Source: Acinetobacter bouvetii
Lineage (GTDB): Bacteria > Pseudomonadota > Gammaproteobacteria > Pseudomonadales > Moraxellaceae
NCBI RefSeq assembly: GCF_902753875.1
Contig: NZ_CADDTS010000048.1
Coordinates: 248,001-312,000, forward strand
Direction: 5' to 3'
DNA length: 64,000 nucleotides
In this document: piece by piece, positions 37,709 to 46,746 of the stretch
How the letters are laid out: each line of letters opens with the position of its first letter
Position numbering within the stretch: the stretch's first letter is position 1
Program-made: the position numbers and the translations under genes
Notes under the pieces: generated by a model
What the model was told of the DNA's origin: nothing
The model's input: the letters and a program-made list of their open reading frames with translations, nothing else
Database searches by the model: none

Positions 37709-39562
37709 ATGCTTAAATGGTTTGAAAAACTCGTCGATCCTTATCCCAACCAAGGCTTAAACGAACCACTGCCCACCCGCTTTTTTCCTTTTGTCTGGCA
37801 AGCAGCCAAAGGCGTGCGTCCCTATTTGTTGTTGTTGGTGTTATTTACTGCAGGCGCTGCGAGTTTTGAAGCCTTTTTTTATTCAAAAATTGGTGATTTA
37901 GTTAACTGGTTAAGCAAGAGCCAACCCGATACATTTTTAGCTGAACACAGCCAAAATCTCACCCTGCTGACCTGCATTCTACTGGCCAATATTTTTTTCG
38001 CAACTCTGCAATCTATTATTAAGCATCAGGTTTTATACAGTACTTTTCCCATGCGCTTACGCTGGCGTTTCCATAATTTACTGTTGCAGCAAAGTCTGGA
38101 TTTTTTCCATAACGACTTTGCCGGGCGTTTATCGGCCAAAGTCATGCAAACCTCTTTGGCAGTGCGTGAATTCTGGGTGATTTTGGGTGACATGCTGGCC
38201 TATGTGCTGATCTATTTTGTGACCATCAGTCTGGTCTTGGGTGCCATTTCCCCACTGCTGATTTTACCTCTGTTGCTTTGGCTGGTGCTGTTTATCTGCG
38301 CTGCCTGTTTTTTTATTCCCCGTTTGAGTCAAATTTCAAGTAAACAGGCCGATGCTCGTGCCGTCATGACCGGTCGCGTCACAGATGCCTATACCAATAT
38401 TCAGACCGTGAAATTATTTGCCCATGCCGGCCGTGAAAGCCATTATGCAAAAGAATCCATGCAAGGCTTTATGGTCACGGTCTATAAGCAAATGCGTCTA
38501 GGTGCACAATACGAAATCAGCATCAATTTATTGAGCGTAGTGCTATATGTAGGCGTTTTAGGCACCGCGATTTGGCTCTGGATCAATGGTCAGGCAGAAC
38601 TGGGGATTATTGCCGCGACGACCGCGATGATTTTAAAACTGAATAGTATTGCTGAATTTATGATGTGGCAAACTTCGGCCCTGTTTGAAAATGTCGGGAC
38701 CATTCAGGATGGCATGAAAACCATGGGCCGACCTATCAGCATTCAAGACAAGAAAGATGCGCAGCCTCTACAGGTACAGCATGGTGAAATCAAGTTTGAA
38801 GATGTCAGCTTTGCTTATCAAAATAAAAACGTGATTGAGCATTTTAATTTAACCATTCGACCGGGTGAAAAAATCGGGATTGTCGGTCGTTCTGGCGCAG
38901 GAAAATCGACCTTAATTCAACTGTTACTGCATTTTTACAACATCAACCAAGGTCGTATTTCGATTGATGGTCAAAACATCCAAGATGTGACTCAGGACAG
39001 TCTGCGTAAAAATATTGCTTTTGTGACTCAGGATACCTCTTTATTACACCGTACTGTGGCTGAAAATATTAAGTATGGTCGCCCGAATGCAACAGATGAA
39101 GAAATGTTTGAGGCGGTGCGTAAGGCCAAAGCCGAAGACTTTATTCCATCGCTGACCGACCTGCGCGGCAAAACCGGTTATGAAGCCTATGTGGGTGAAC
39201 GGGGCGTGAAATTGTCAGGCGGACAACGTCAGCGTATTGCCATTGCCCGGGTATTTCTTAAAGATGCCCCTATTTTGATTTTAGATGAAGCCACCAGTGC
39301 GTTAGATTCTGAAGTTGAAGCGGCAATTCAGTCCAGTCTGGATGAGTTGATGCAGGATAAAACCGTGATTGCCATCGCGCATCGATTATCCACCATTGCC
39401 CAGATGGATCGTCTGGTGGTGCTGGATGAAGGCCGAATCGTTGAACAAGGTACGCATGATGAACTGGTCGCATTAGGCGGAATTTATGCGCATTTGTGGC
39501 AAAGACAAAGCGGCAGTTTTTTGATAGAACAACAGACATTAAAGAAAAAGGATATCCATTGA
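37709..39562 (+). CDS. ABC exporter half-transporter (fused permease-ATPase)
   Basis: The 617 residues comprise an N-terminal six-span exporter membrane domain (about 35-335) and an ATPase domain (about 355-600). Walker A is GRSGAGKST near residue 397, the signature is LSGGQRQRIAIAR, Walker B is ILILDEATSALD and the switch His is in IAHRLSTI. It would work as a homodimer or pair with another half-transporter, exporting lipid or drug-like compounds. The stop overlaps the MaoC gene start by one base (TGATG), suggesting coupled translation, though functional connection is unclear. Confidence 0.88.
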   Translation: MLKWFEKLVDPYPNQGLNEPLPTRFFPFVWQAAKGVRPYLLLLVLFTAGAASFEAFFYSKIGDLVNWLSKSQPDTFLAEHSQNLTLLTCILLANIFFATLQSIIKHQVLYSTFPMRLRWRFHNLLLQQSLDFFHNDFAGRLSAKVMQTSLAVREFWVILGDMLAYVLIYFVTISLVLGAISPLLILPLLLWLVLFICAACFFIPRLSQISSKQADARAVMTGRVTDAYTNIQTVKLFAHAGRESHYAKESMQGFMVTVYKQMRLGAQYEISINLLSVVLYVGVLGTAIWLWINGQAELGIIAATTAMILKLNSIAEFMMWQTSALFENVGTIQDGMKTMGRPISIQDKKDAQPLQVQHGEIKFEDVSFAYQNKNVIEHFNLTIRPGEKIGIVGRSGAGKSTLIQLLLHFYNINQGRISIDGQNIQDVTQDSLRKNIAFVTQDTSLLHRTVAENIKYGRPNATDEEMFEAVRKAKAEDFIPSLTDLRGKTGYEAYVGERGVKLSGGQRQRIAIARVFLKDAPILILDEATSALDSEVEAAIQSSLDELMQDKTVIAIAHRLSTIAQMDRLVVLDEGRIVEQGTHDELVALGGIYAHLWQRQSGSFLIEQQTLKKKDIH

Positions 39563-40011
39563 TGCTGTATTTGGAAGATATAAAAGTCGGTGACCGTTTC
39601 ATTAGCCGCGAATATGAAATGACTTTAGAAGAAATCAAACAGTTTGCACATGCTTATGATCCGCAAGTGTTTCATACCGATGAAGATCAGGCCAAAGCGC
39701 ATCCTGTTTTTCAAGGTATTGCAGCCAGTGGCTGGCACACTTGTGCCGTCACCATGCGTTTATGGACCGAATGTTTTCCGGTGGCGTATGGCTTGATTGG
39801 TTCAGAATCCAGTCTGCGCTGGCCACGTCCGACCCGTCCTGGCGATAAGATTCATGTCGAGGTCGAAATTGTGGCAATTACGCCATCAAAAAGCAAAACT
39901 GACCGCGCTATAGTCAGTTATGTGACTCAGGCCTTGAATCAGAATAATGATGTATTACTTATATCAACCACTAAAATTCTGGTCTTTAAAAAGGATGTTC
40001 AGCCTGAATGA
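39562..40011 (+). CDS. MaoC-like (R)-specific enoyl-CoA hydratase
   Basis: The single hotdog domain (149 residues) begins MLYLEDIKVGDRF. The hydratase motif is FAHAYDPQVFHTDEDQAKAH, with Asp36 and His41 as the probable catalytic pair, followed by GIAASGWHTCAVTMRLW. It would hydrate a trans-2-enoyl-CoA to the (R)-3-hydroxyacyl-CoA. The start at 39562 overlaps the stop of the ABC transporter gene and has an AAAGGA site upstream; a longer start at 39496 lies inside that gene. Confidence 0.85.
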   Translation: MLYLEDIKVGDRFISREYEMTLEEIKQFAHAYDPQVFHTDEDQAKAHPVFQGIAASGWHTCAVTMRLWTECFPVAYGLIGSESSLRWPRPTRPGDKIHVEVEIVAITPSKSKTDRAIVSYVTQALNQNNDVLLISTTKILVFKKDVQPE

Positions 40012-40119
40012 GCTTCGGGCTTTAAAAATATTGTCGAACAATTTTAACAAGATACACGTTCAATTCATGCCAATATGGCAGCGACAAATAGAAAAACGAA
40101 TGAATGCAATGGATGGCGC

Positions 40120-41148
40120 ATGAAAACGATTTCTCCTAGACAGGATCAAGGAATACCCGGTGTTTACGGGCTACTGCTGTTAGATGTAGTGTCCCGTTGG
40201 GGCTACAATGCAGAAGCACTGTTTACCCCGTTTCATTTAAACAGTGAACAATTGGCCGATCCCAATTTTCGTATTCCCACGCCTGTTGCAAATGAGCTGA
40301 TTAAACATGCATTACGTTTAACTGGTGAACCGACGCTGGGTTTTCATTTGGGTACCCAAATGCGAATTTCCATTCATGGCTTTATTGGCTATGCCATTAT
40401 GACTGCGCATGATATTACCGATGCCTTGGTGCTCGCCAACCGCTTTATTCAGCTGCGTCTACCCTTTTTACAGCTTTATTTCTCTACCTTTGGTGAAAAA
40501 GCCACGCTGCAATTGCAATGTGATTTTGACATCGAACCTTTACGAACCGAAATTACCATTGCCCTGACTTTCGGTATTATCACCATGGCAAAAGCCTTAA
40601 CCGGTTGTGAAGATTTATCCGGTGAAATTGATTTTGATTTTGCTCAACCGCCCGGTTTTGAACGCTATATGGCGAAATTTCCATCGCATACTTTCCGTTT
40701 TGAGCAACCGCATTTACTTTCCAGTTTCGATAAAAAATATCTGGGCTTAAAAATGGTCAATGCTGACCCGATTGCCAGCCAGATTGCCATTAACCAATGT
40801 GAAGCCGAACTCTCTGCATTAGGTGAACGCCGACGCTTGGCCATGCGGGTACGTGACATTTTAACCAATTCAGAGCAGCATTATTTAAGTATCGAAAATG
40901 TCGCAGATCGGCTGCATATGTCGGATCGTACTTTAAAACGGCAACTAGCAGCAGAAGGAACCTCTTTTTCGACCTTGGTCGATGAAGTCCGCTATCGTCA
41001 TGCCACCTCGCTGCTTTCCCGAACCGATTACACCCTAGAGCTGATTGCCGATGAACTGGGCTATAGTGATGTGGCCAATTTCAGTCGGGCTTTTAAGCGC
41101 TGGAGTGGTCGCAGTCCAAGCAACTGGCGCAAAGATCCGTATTTATAA
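40120..41148 (+). CDS. AraC-family regulator (Arabinose_bd type)
   Basis: About 342 residues from the ATG at 40120, which has GGATGG upstream. An N-terminal ligand-sensing domain (about 10-210) of the type found in OruR/ArgR-like and fatty-acid responsive AraC regulators is followed by two helix-turn-helix motifs ([20 protein letters not shown] and [20 protein letters not shown]) and the ending [12 protein letters not shown]. It likely responds to a small metabolite. The nearest candidate targets are the MaoC hydratase and ABC exporter genes upstream, which is an inference. Confidence 0.85.
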   Translation: MKTISPRQDQGIPGVYGLLLLDVVSRWGYNAEALFTPFHLNSEQLADPNFRIPTPVANELIKHALRLTGEPTLGFHLGTQMRISIHGFIGYAIMTAHDITDALVLANRFIQLRLPFLQLYFSTFGEKATLQLQCDFDIEPLRTEITIALTFGIITMAKALTGCEDLSGEIDFDFAQPPGFERYMAKFPSHTFRFEQPHLLSSFDKKYLGLKMVNADPIASQIAINQCEAELSALGERRRLAMRVRDILTNSEQHYLSIENVADRLHMSDRTLKRQLAAEGTSFSTLVDEVRYRHATSLLSRTDYTLELIADELGYSDVANFSRAFKRWSGRSPSNWRKDPYL

Positions 41149-41219
41149 ACTTTTGTTTTTATCAAAAAACCTGTATAAAACATGGCAAAAATGATTTGAA
41201 TATTTTAAAGGAGTCAGCA

Positions 41220-41594
41220 ATGAATCACCCTGCAGAATTAAAGTACGCTAGTACTCACGAATGGGTCAAAGTTGAAGGTGATCTGGTTATTACCGGTATT
41301 TCCGACCATGCACAGGACGCTTTGGGTGATCTGGTGTATGTAGAGGCCCCTGAAGTGGGTCAGCACATTACTGCCGGTGAACAGGCAGGTGTAGTCGAGT
41401 CAGTTAAAACCGCTTCTGACATTCATGCCCCTGTTTCAGGTGAAGTGGTTGAAGTCAATTCAGCACTTGAAGATGACCCGGATTTTGTTAATGATGATCC
41501 TTATGGCAAGGGATGGATTTATAAAATTAAACCAGACAACATGGCTGATGTAGAAAAACTCCTTTCTAGCAGCGAATATGAAGCTGGTTTATAA
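41220..41594 (+). CDS. gcvH: Glycine cleavage system H protein
   Basis: The 124-residue lipoyl protein starts at the ATG at 41220, behind AAAGGAG. The lipoyl-lysine is K63 in [32 protein letters not shown] near 99-113 is the usual conserved end. It carries the methylamine of glycine between the P, T and L proteins. gcvT and gcvP are not adjacent, so it is encoded alone here, with its own terminator. Confidence 0.93.
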   Translation: MNHPAELKYASTHEWVKVEGDLVITGISDHAQDALGDLVYVEAPEVGQHITAGEQAGVVESVKTASDIHAPVSGEVVEVNSALEDDPDFVNDDPYGKGWIYKIKPDNMADVEKLLSSSEYEAGL

Positions 41595-41610
41595 TTCAGC
41601 TTCATCTTAA

Positions 41611-41640
41611 AAAAAATCAGTCTTTAGGGCTGATTTTTTT
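41611..41640 (+). terminator. Terminator after gcvH
   Basis: AAATCAG and CTGATTT pair around TCTTTAGGG, flanked by A and T tracts. Confidence 0.85.
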
Positions 41641-41750
41641 ATTTTAGAGGATACCTTACAATGAAAATCCATCAAAAAAAGACCATAAATCGTCATCTCT
41701 TTTTATTGATCACCGCAAGTCAGTATATTTTTTAAAATAAATATTTAGAT

Positions 41751-41786
41751 AAAAAATAGGCATTAACCGCTCTTGGTTAATGCCTA
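41751..41786 (-). terminator. Terminator after pilU
   Basis: TAGGCATTAACC at 41757-41768 and GGTTAATGCCTA at 41775-41786 form a perfect 12-bp stem. Read on the minus strand it is followed by TTTTTT. Confidence 0.9.
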
Positions 41787-41815
41787 TCATGCAGTAATAC
41801 AAACTTGACTCTGAA

Positions 41816-43015
41816 TTAGGTTGTTGCTTGTTCGTTCTGCTGTGCCTCGTTTTCTTCTGAGGTCTTATCCTGCACCATACTGAAAGATGCAGCTGAACCT
41901 GGAACCGCATCATCTTGCCGGTTACTCTTCAATTTGATCTGTAAGCGTAATTCATTCATAGAGTCTGCATTACGTAAGGCTTCTTCATAGCTGATTGCGC
42001 CTTCATTATATAGTTCGTATAAAGCCTGATCGAATGTTTGCATTCCCAGCTCACGGGATTTTTTCATGATTTCTTTGAGTTCATGAAATTGGCCTTTCAG
42101 AATATTATCGCCAATCAAGGGTGTATTCAGCAGAATTTCAATCGCCGCACGACGGCCACGACCATCTTGGGTGCGTACCAAACGCTGGGAAATAATAGCT
42201 TTCATATTTGAAGACAAGTCCATCAATAATTGATTGCGTCGCTCTTCTGGGAAAAAGTTAATGATGCGATCCAGCGCTTGATTGGCATTGTTTGCATGTA
42301 ACGTACCTAAACATAGATGTCCGGTTTCAGCAAAGGCAATGGCATGCTCCATGGTTTCAGTATCCCGGATTTCACCAATCAAAATGACATCCGGTGCCTG
42401 ACGCAAGGTATTTTTTAAAGCATTGTGCCATGAATGGCTATCCACACCCACTTCACGGTGCGTAATCATCGATTTTTTGTGTTTATGCACATACTCAACC
42501 GGGTCTTCAACGGTAATGATATGCCCGGCAGAATTTTCATTACGATGATCAATCATGGCGGCTAAAGAGGTCGACTTACCGGAACCGGTCGCACCCACCA
42601 CCAAAACCAGGCCACGTTTTGCCATCATCACATCTTTTAAGGTTTCCGGCAGTTTTAGCTGGGCAAAATTTGGAATCTCGGCGGTAATGGTTCGGATGAC
42701 CATACCCACTTGTAATTGCTGCTGAAAGACATTAATCCGGAAACGCGAAACATTGGGTACACTGATGGCAAAATTACATTCCAGTTCGGTTTCAAATTCC
42801 TGACGCTGTTTTTCATTCATCAAACTATAGGCAAATAACTTGGTTTTATCCGCCGTGAGTGCCTGTTGTCCAATCGGTTTCATTAAGCCTTGATGTTTGA
42901 TGCTGGGCGGAAAATCGGCGGAAATAAATAAATCCGAACCTCCATATTCGACCACCTTGGTCAGCATGTGAAATATGATTTTACGCGCTTCTTCCAATAG
43001 CTCTAAAGTATACAT
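41816..43015 (-). CDS. pilU: PilT/PilU-type twitching motility ATPase
   Basis: The approximately 399 residues from the ATG at 43015 (behind GGGGA) form a type II/IV secretion hexameric ATPase. It has SDLFISADFPPSIKHQG in the N-terminal PAS-like domain, Walker A GATGSGKST near residue 133, the Asp box ITVEDPVEYVH, Walker B DVILIGEIRD and the His box GHLCLGTLHANNA. Two features favour PilU over PilT: the long C-terminal tail after KLKS and the sequence SMITHREVG. It powers retraction of type IV pili together with PilT. No pil gene is adjacent. The ORF extends further upstream to 43048 without a ribosome site. Confidence 0.88.
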   Translation of the reverse strand: MYTLELLEEARKIIFHMLTKVVEYGGSDLFISADFPPSIKHQGLMKPIGQQALTADKTKLFAYSLMNEKQRQEFETELECNFAISVPNVSRFRINVFQQQLQVGMVIRTITAEIPNFAQLKLPETLKDVMMAKRGLVLVVGATGSGKSTSLAAMIDHRNENSAGHIITVEDPVEYVHKHKKSMITHREVGVDSHSWHNALKNTLRQAPDVILIGEIRDTETMEHAIAFAETGHLCLGTLHANNANQALDRIINFFPEERRNQLLMDLSSNMKAIISQRLVRTQDGRGRRAAIEILLNTPLIGDNILKGQFHELKEIMKKSRELGMQTFDQALYELYNEGAISYEEALRNADSMNELRLQIKLKSNRQDDAVPGSAASFSMVQDKTSEENEAQQNEQATT

Positions 43016-43250
43016 ATGTTCCCCATTTAAAATTGTCTGCAATACCAATCAATAGCCAGAACAAGTGAATTAGTATTTATTAAACAATAAGTTATTATTT
43101 AAAATGTATACTCAACATTGTGCATAAATCCATCCTTTGGCTCAAATCTATAAGTTTTAATTGGTTATAAAAAATTGCAAATATTGCATACTACGTCATA
43201 AAAATATTGTTGCAAATTTAATCAATCAGCAAAAATCAGATAAATTGCAA

Positions 43251-43280
43251 AATAAAACCCCTTGTTCAAGAGGTTTTATT
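43251..43280 (-). terminator. Terminator after the DAHP synthase gene
   Basis: AATAAAACC and GGTTTTATT pair, with the inner palindrome CTTGTTCAAG closing the stem; a T-rich stretch follows on the minus strand. Confidence 0.75.
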
Positions 43281-43306
43281 CAAATCAGGAAGATATTTAA
43301 AAAGAA

Positions 43307-44368
43307 TTAAGCACTACGTTTTAATTCAGAAACACGTAGTTGCTCAGCCATCTCGATCAGCAATTGCTGGGTTTTATCCCAACCTAAACAGCCATCCGTG
43401 ACTGACTGACCATAAGTCATCTCACAGGAAATTTTTTGCTGTCCATCAACCAGATGACTTTCTAGCATTACACCACGAACATGGGTCTGCATACGTTCAG
43501 CGATAATGCAACGCAACACTTCAGGTTGTAAAAGCGGATTTTTATGGCTATTACCGTGACTGCAATCAATCACCAAAGCCGGTAATTCCCCTTTCATTTT
43601 TTCTTTGATCTTTTCAATTTCAGCCAATTGATAATTTGGACCTGAATTTGCACCACGTAAAATCAAATGGGCCTTTGGGTTTCCTTGCGATTCTAAAATA
43701 CACGGTAAGCCAGATTGGCCCAGACCTAAGAATTGATGCGGATGGGATGCGGACTGAATGGCATCCAATGCAATTTGAATTGAACCATCGGTGCCATTTT
43801 TGAAACCAATGCTATAAGGCATATGGCTAGAGATTTCACGGTGAATCTGCGACTCGCTGGTGCGTGCTCCAATGGCACCCCAAGCCAGTAAATCATCAAA
43901 ATACCCGGTCGCCATTGGGCTTAAAATTTCCGATGCAATCGGCAAGCCCATTTCAATAATTTGCAGGTAGAGCTCGCGTGATTTTTCCAGGCCCAATTGC
44001 ATATTGGATGAACCGTCTAAATTGGGGTCGTACAAGAAACCTTTCCAACCGATGGTGGTACGTGGTTTTTCAATGTAGGCACGCATGACCAGGAAAATTT
44101 GATCTTCGACCTGGCTTTGGAGTTGTTGTAATTTTTGTGCATATTCGAGTGCAGATACCGGGTCATGAATTGAACATGGGCCGGTGATTACCATCAGACG
44201 ATGGTCCTTGCCTGCTAATATATTTTGAATGGTTTGACGTTGCTCGGCAATTTGTTCAGCCAATCGGGCAGATAAAGGCAATTGCGCCTTTAATTGATGC
44301 GGCAAACTTAGAATTGTTTCTTTTGCAGTTGTTTGATTGTGTTGTAAAGCAGTATTGAGAGCATTCAT
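43307..44368 (-). CDS. 3-deoxy-7-phosphoheptulonate (DAHP) synthase, class I
   Basis: The 353 residues have the AroFGH layout: ITGPCSIHDP near residue 60, RAYIEKPRTTIGWKGF near 95, ARTSESQIHREISS near 178 and VIDCSHGNSHKN near 267. It condenses PEP and erythrose-4-phosphate, the first step of the shikimate pathway, and would be feedback-inhibited by an aromatic amino acid; which one I cannot tell. AGGAAAG precedes the start. The 5' leader encodes a short peptide with nine aromatic residues out of twelve, followed upstream by a terminator-like hairpin, indicating control by aromatic amino acid supply. Confidence 0.92.
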   Translation of the reverse strand: MNALNTALQHNQTTAKETILSLPHQLKAQLPLSARLAEQIAEQRQTIQNILAGKDHRLMVITGPCSIHDPVSALEYAQKLQQLQSQVEDQIFLVMRAYIEKPRTTIGWKGFLYDPNLDGSSNMQLGLEKSRELYLQIIEMGLPIASEILSPMATGYFDDLLAWGAIGARTSESQIHREISSHMPYSIGFKNGTDGSIQIALDAIQSASHPHQFLGLGQSGLPCILESQGNPKAHLILRGANSGPNYQLAEIEKIKEKMKGELPALVIDCSHGNSHKNPLLQPEVLRCIIAERMQTHVRGVMLESHLVDGQQKISCEMTYGQSVTDGCLGWDKTQQLLIEMAEQLRVSELKRSA

Positions 44369-44380
44369 TGGTCTTTCCTG

Positions 44381-44398
44381 TGGACTTCAATCAGTCCA
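44381..44398 (-). promoter_or_regulatory. Hairpin between leader peptide and DAHP synthase start
   Basis: TGGACT and AGTCCA arms (44381-44386 and 44393-44398) form a 6-bp hairpin directly upstream of the ribosome site at 44373-44379. An alternative pairing of CCAAT at 44396-44400 with ATTGG at 44367-44371 would cover the start codon. Either could couple leader translation to synthesis of the enzyme; this is inference. Confidence 0.4.
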
Positions 44399-44403
44399 AT
44401 CTT

Positions 44404-44499
44404 TTATTTGAGCGTTATGGGTCTAGTGGATTGCGTCATAAGTTGACTAAAGTAAAACCAATAAAAGTTGCTAAAGTATGCGTAGTTTAATGTTTTCAT
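44404..44499 (-). CDS. Aromatic-rich leader peptide of the DAHP synthase gene
   Basis: A 31-residue frame ends 35 bases before the DAHP synthase start and begins with an ATG behind GGAG. Residues 6-17 read YAYFSNFYWFYF: four Phe, four Tyr and one Trp in twelve positions. Ribosome stalling at these codons under starvation for any aromatic amino acid is the classical attenuator design, as in pheA or trpE leaders. It is very unlikely by chance. No intrinsic terminator lies between the peptide and the enzyme gene, so control may be translational. Confidence 0.85.
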   Translation of the reverse strand: MKTLNYAYFSNFYWFYFSQLMTQSTRPITLK

Positions 44500-44532
44500 G
44501 GTATGGCTCCAAAAATGTGTAAAAAAATAAAG

Positions 44533-44597
44533 TAAAAAAAAACCTGATCAGGGTTGCCGATCAGGTAGTAACTTGGTGGGCAACCATTTTCTTGCCC
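44533..44597 (-). promoter_or_regulatory. Attenuator-like RNA element upstream of the leader peptide
   Basis: On the minus strand a hairpin GGGCAA/TTGCCC (44597-44578) is followed by the intrinsic terminator ACCTGATC-loop-GATCAGGT (44566-44542) with a long T run. The segment GGTTGCC of the first hairpin (44585-44579) is complementary to GGCAACC in the terminator loop (44558-44552), so alternative pairing is possible. A nine-codon mini-frame (start 44587, stop inside the terminator stem) overlaps the first hairpin. Because no promoter is apparent between terminator and leader peptide, transcription of the enzyme gene probably needs readthrough here. The role is inferred. Confidence 0.6.
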
Positions 44598-44640
44598 GAA
44601 CGCATTCAGGCAATTATCTAAATTGCCAAAAATAATAAGT

Positions 44641-45008
44641 TGCGTTTGAGAGTACAGGTTGCTTCAACATCTTTATTTCTTCAAAAAAAGTATCTGTCTG
44701 AAAGTTAAAATACGCTGTATTCAACGATTTGACAATAGTTTTATACAAAATAAAAATACATCAATCAGTAAACTTTTACTTATATATCTTGCTCAGCAAA
44801 AATGGCTGAAATTTGACCTTTTGCAAAAAATACTTAAAATAGTGGACATTCCCCTCTTTTTTCTTTCGAGTTATACGCCAATGAAGTAAGTCCTTTTTTT
44901 CATCAATTTATATTTTATTTTTTGATGTGCAAAATAGGCTGATTGCTTCTGCGTTCATATTTATCTCTGTTTTTTCTATTTTGTGCATCCTGTTTTTATG
45001 AGGTTCTT
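44641..45008. other. 368-bp intergenic region, no gene seen
   Basis: Divergent region between the DAHP synthase leader and the ABC-F relic. A 76-codon frame on the plus strand at 44659 starts with TTG, has no ribosome site and reads like AT-rich non-coding sequence. The promoter of the DAHP synthase leader should lie near 44600-44680 on the minus strand. Confidence 0.4.
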
Positions 45009-46600
45009 ATGACTCAGCAGGCATGTGTAGTTTCTCAACTCAGCGTCGAGTTTCCCCACAAAACCCTTTTTCAGCAGCTTAAATTTACCCTACCTGCCCA
45101 GCAAAATTCTGCGCTCATTGGTCGAAATGGGCAGGGAAAATCGGTTCTGATGCAGATTTTGCATCAGTCTTCTCCACATTTTCCATTGAACGGTGAAATT
45201 GCCTGGCAAATGCCGCATGCGTATTTACCGCAGTTACAACGACTGGATGGAGAAAATATTGCTCAGGCTTTAGATGTGGAACGGCAGCATCTGGCTTTTC
45301 AACGTATAGAAGAAGGCACAGCCGAACTTGAAGACTATGAAAGCGTGGAAAATGGCTGGCATTTACCGCCCTTGTGGCAAATGCAATACAACAGGCAGAT
45401 CTACCGGTAGATCTGGATTTTCCGGTTTCACAATTGAGCGAAGGGCAAAAAACCAAACTGGCACTCTGTCGCCTGTTTTTATTGAAGGATCATTACCTAC
45501 TCCTGGATGAACCCAGTAATCATTTAGACAACAGGTCCAGAGATTGGCTGATGTCCTGTTTAAAACAGCATCCTGCCGGAGCCTTGGTCATTAGTCATGA
45601 TCGGGCTTTGCTGGATGAAATGCAGCATATTTATGCCTTGAACGAACATGGCCTGTCCCACTATACGGGCAATTACAGCCACTATGTTGAGCAAATGCAA
45701 TTACAGACAGAAGCCCTACAACAAGCGCTTCAGCAAGATCAGCGTGAATTGAAGCAGCTGAAACATCAGCAGCAGTAAAATCTGATTAAGGCACAAAAAA
45801 GGCAGCGTAGCGGTAATCAATTACGTGATTCGAATTCTCAAGCCAAAATTCTGCTCGACTTTAAAAAGGAATAGGCTGGTCAAAGTCTTTCTGCGCTGAA
45901 ACAGCAACAGAACCGGCAAATCAGCAGTGCCAATGATGCAGTGAAAGACAAACAAATTCGGCTGGAAACGGTGAAACCACAGCAATTACATTTTTTTAAT
46001 CGTAGTATCAAAAGTAGTGAAATTTTAAGAAACAATCAATTGGTTTTGGCACACGGTTCCCGTCAAAAAATCAGTTTTGCCTTAAAGGCCGGCGAAAAAA
46101 TTCATCTGCAAGGTGAAAATGGCGTGGGCAAATCAAGTCTGTTGAAACTGCTTGCTCAGCATTCACTGTTACAAACTCCTGAAATCTTATTTTCTGGGTG
46201 CAGTTTTTATCTGGATCAAAATTTCAGTTTTTTGAAAGCTGAACTGAATGCTGTAGAAAATCTCAAGGCCGCCAATGCATCGGTCAGTGACGTGGAATGG
46301 CGCAATTTACTGGGTCAACTGCGTATACGCGGCGAAAAGTCACAAATACCACTGGGTCAGCTCAGTGGCGGTGAACAATTGAAAGTTGCCTTATTGGCCA
46401 TCAGTCAATCTGCCACTGTTTATGATTTATTGTTACTCGATGAACCTGAAAATCATTTGGATATTGAATCGAGGGATATTTTGGCTCAAGCGATTGCTGA
46501 ATATAAGGGTGCTGTCATTCTGGTGTCCCATGACCGACGTTTTATTGAAGATTGTAAAATCACCGATTCATTTCAACTCGGTCACCGGGCTGAACGATAG
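45009..46600 (+). pseudogene. Decayed ABC-F family ATPase gene
   Basis: Three frame pieces give one ABC-F protein. It starts MTQQACVVSQLSV at 45009, with Walker A GRNGQGKS. A missing base near 45365 shifts frame to LTALVANAIQQ-like sequence and the signature LSEGQKTKLAL with LLLDEPSNHLD. TAA at 45776 and TAG near 45871 interrupt the linker, and the second ATPase domain (GENGVGKSS, LSGGEQLKV, LLLDEPENHLD) is intact to 46600. One insertion restores 531 codons. ABC-F proteins act on the ribosome or confer antibiotic resistance. With one frameshift and two stops this copy cannot make the full product; an out-of-frame remnant of the last part could still be translated. Confidence 0.85.
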
Positions 46601-46746
46601 TGCTGCACCTATGAGGCTTCTCTCTGGCCAATATAAGCATTTAGTTTGAAAATTGGCAAAAATACAGCACGCCTGCGCAATTAACCGCTAGAATGCTGTT
46701 CATGCCGATGGCTTGATTTGTTTTACATTTAATGAAGGATGTATTC

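Noticed and set aside
44659..44889. 76-codon plus-strand frame between the DAHP synthase leader and the ABC-F relic
   Set aside because: TTG start without a ribosome site, AT-driven Lys/Leu/Phe composition and no motif; treated as chance.
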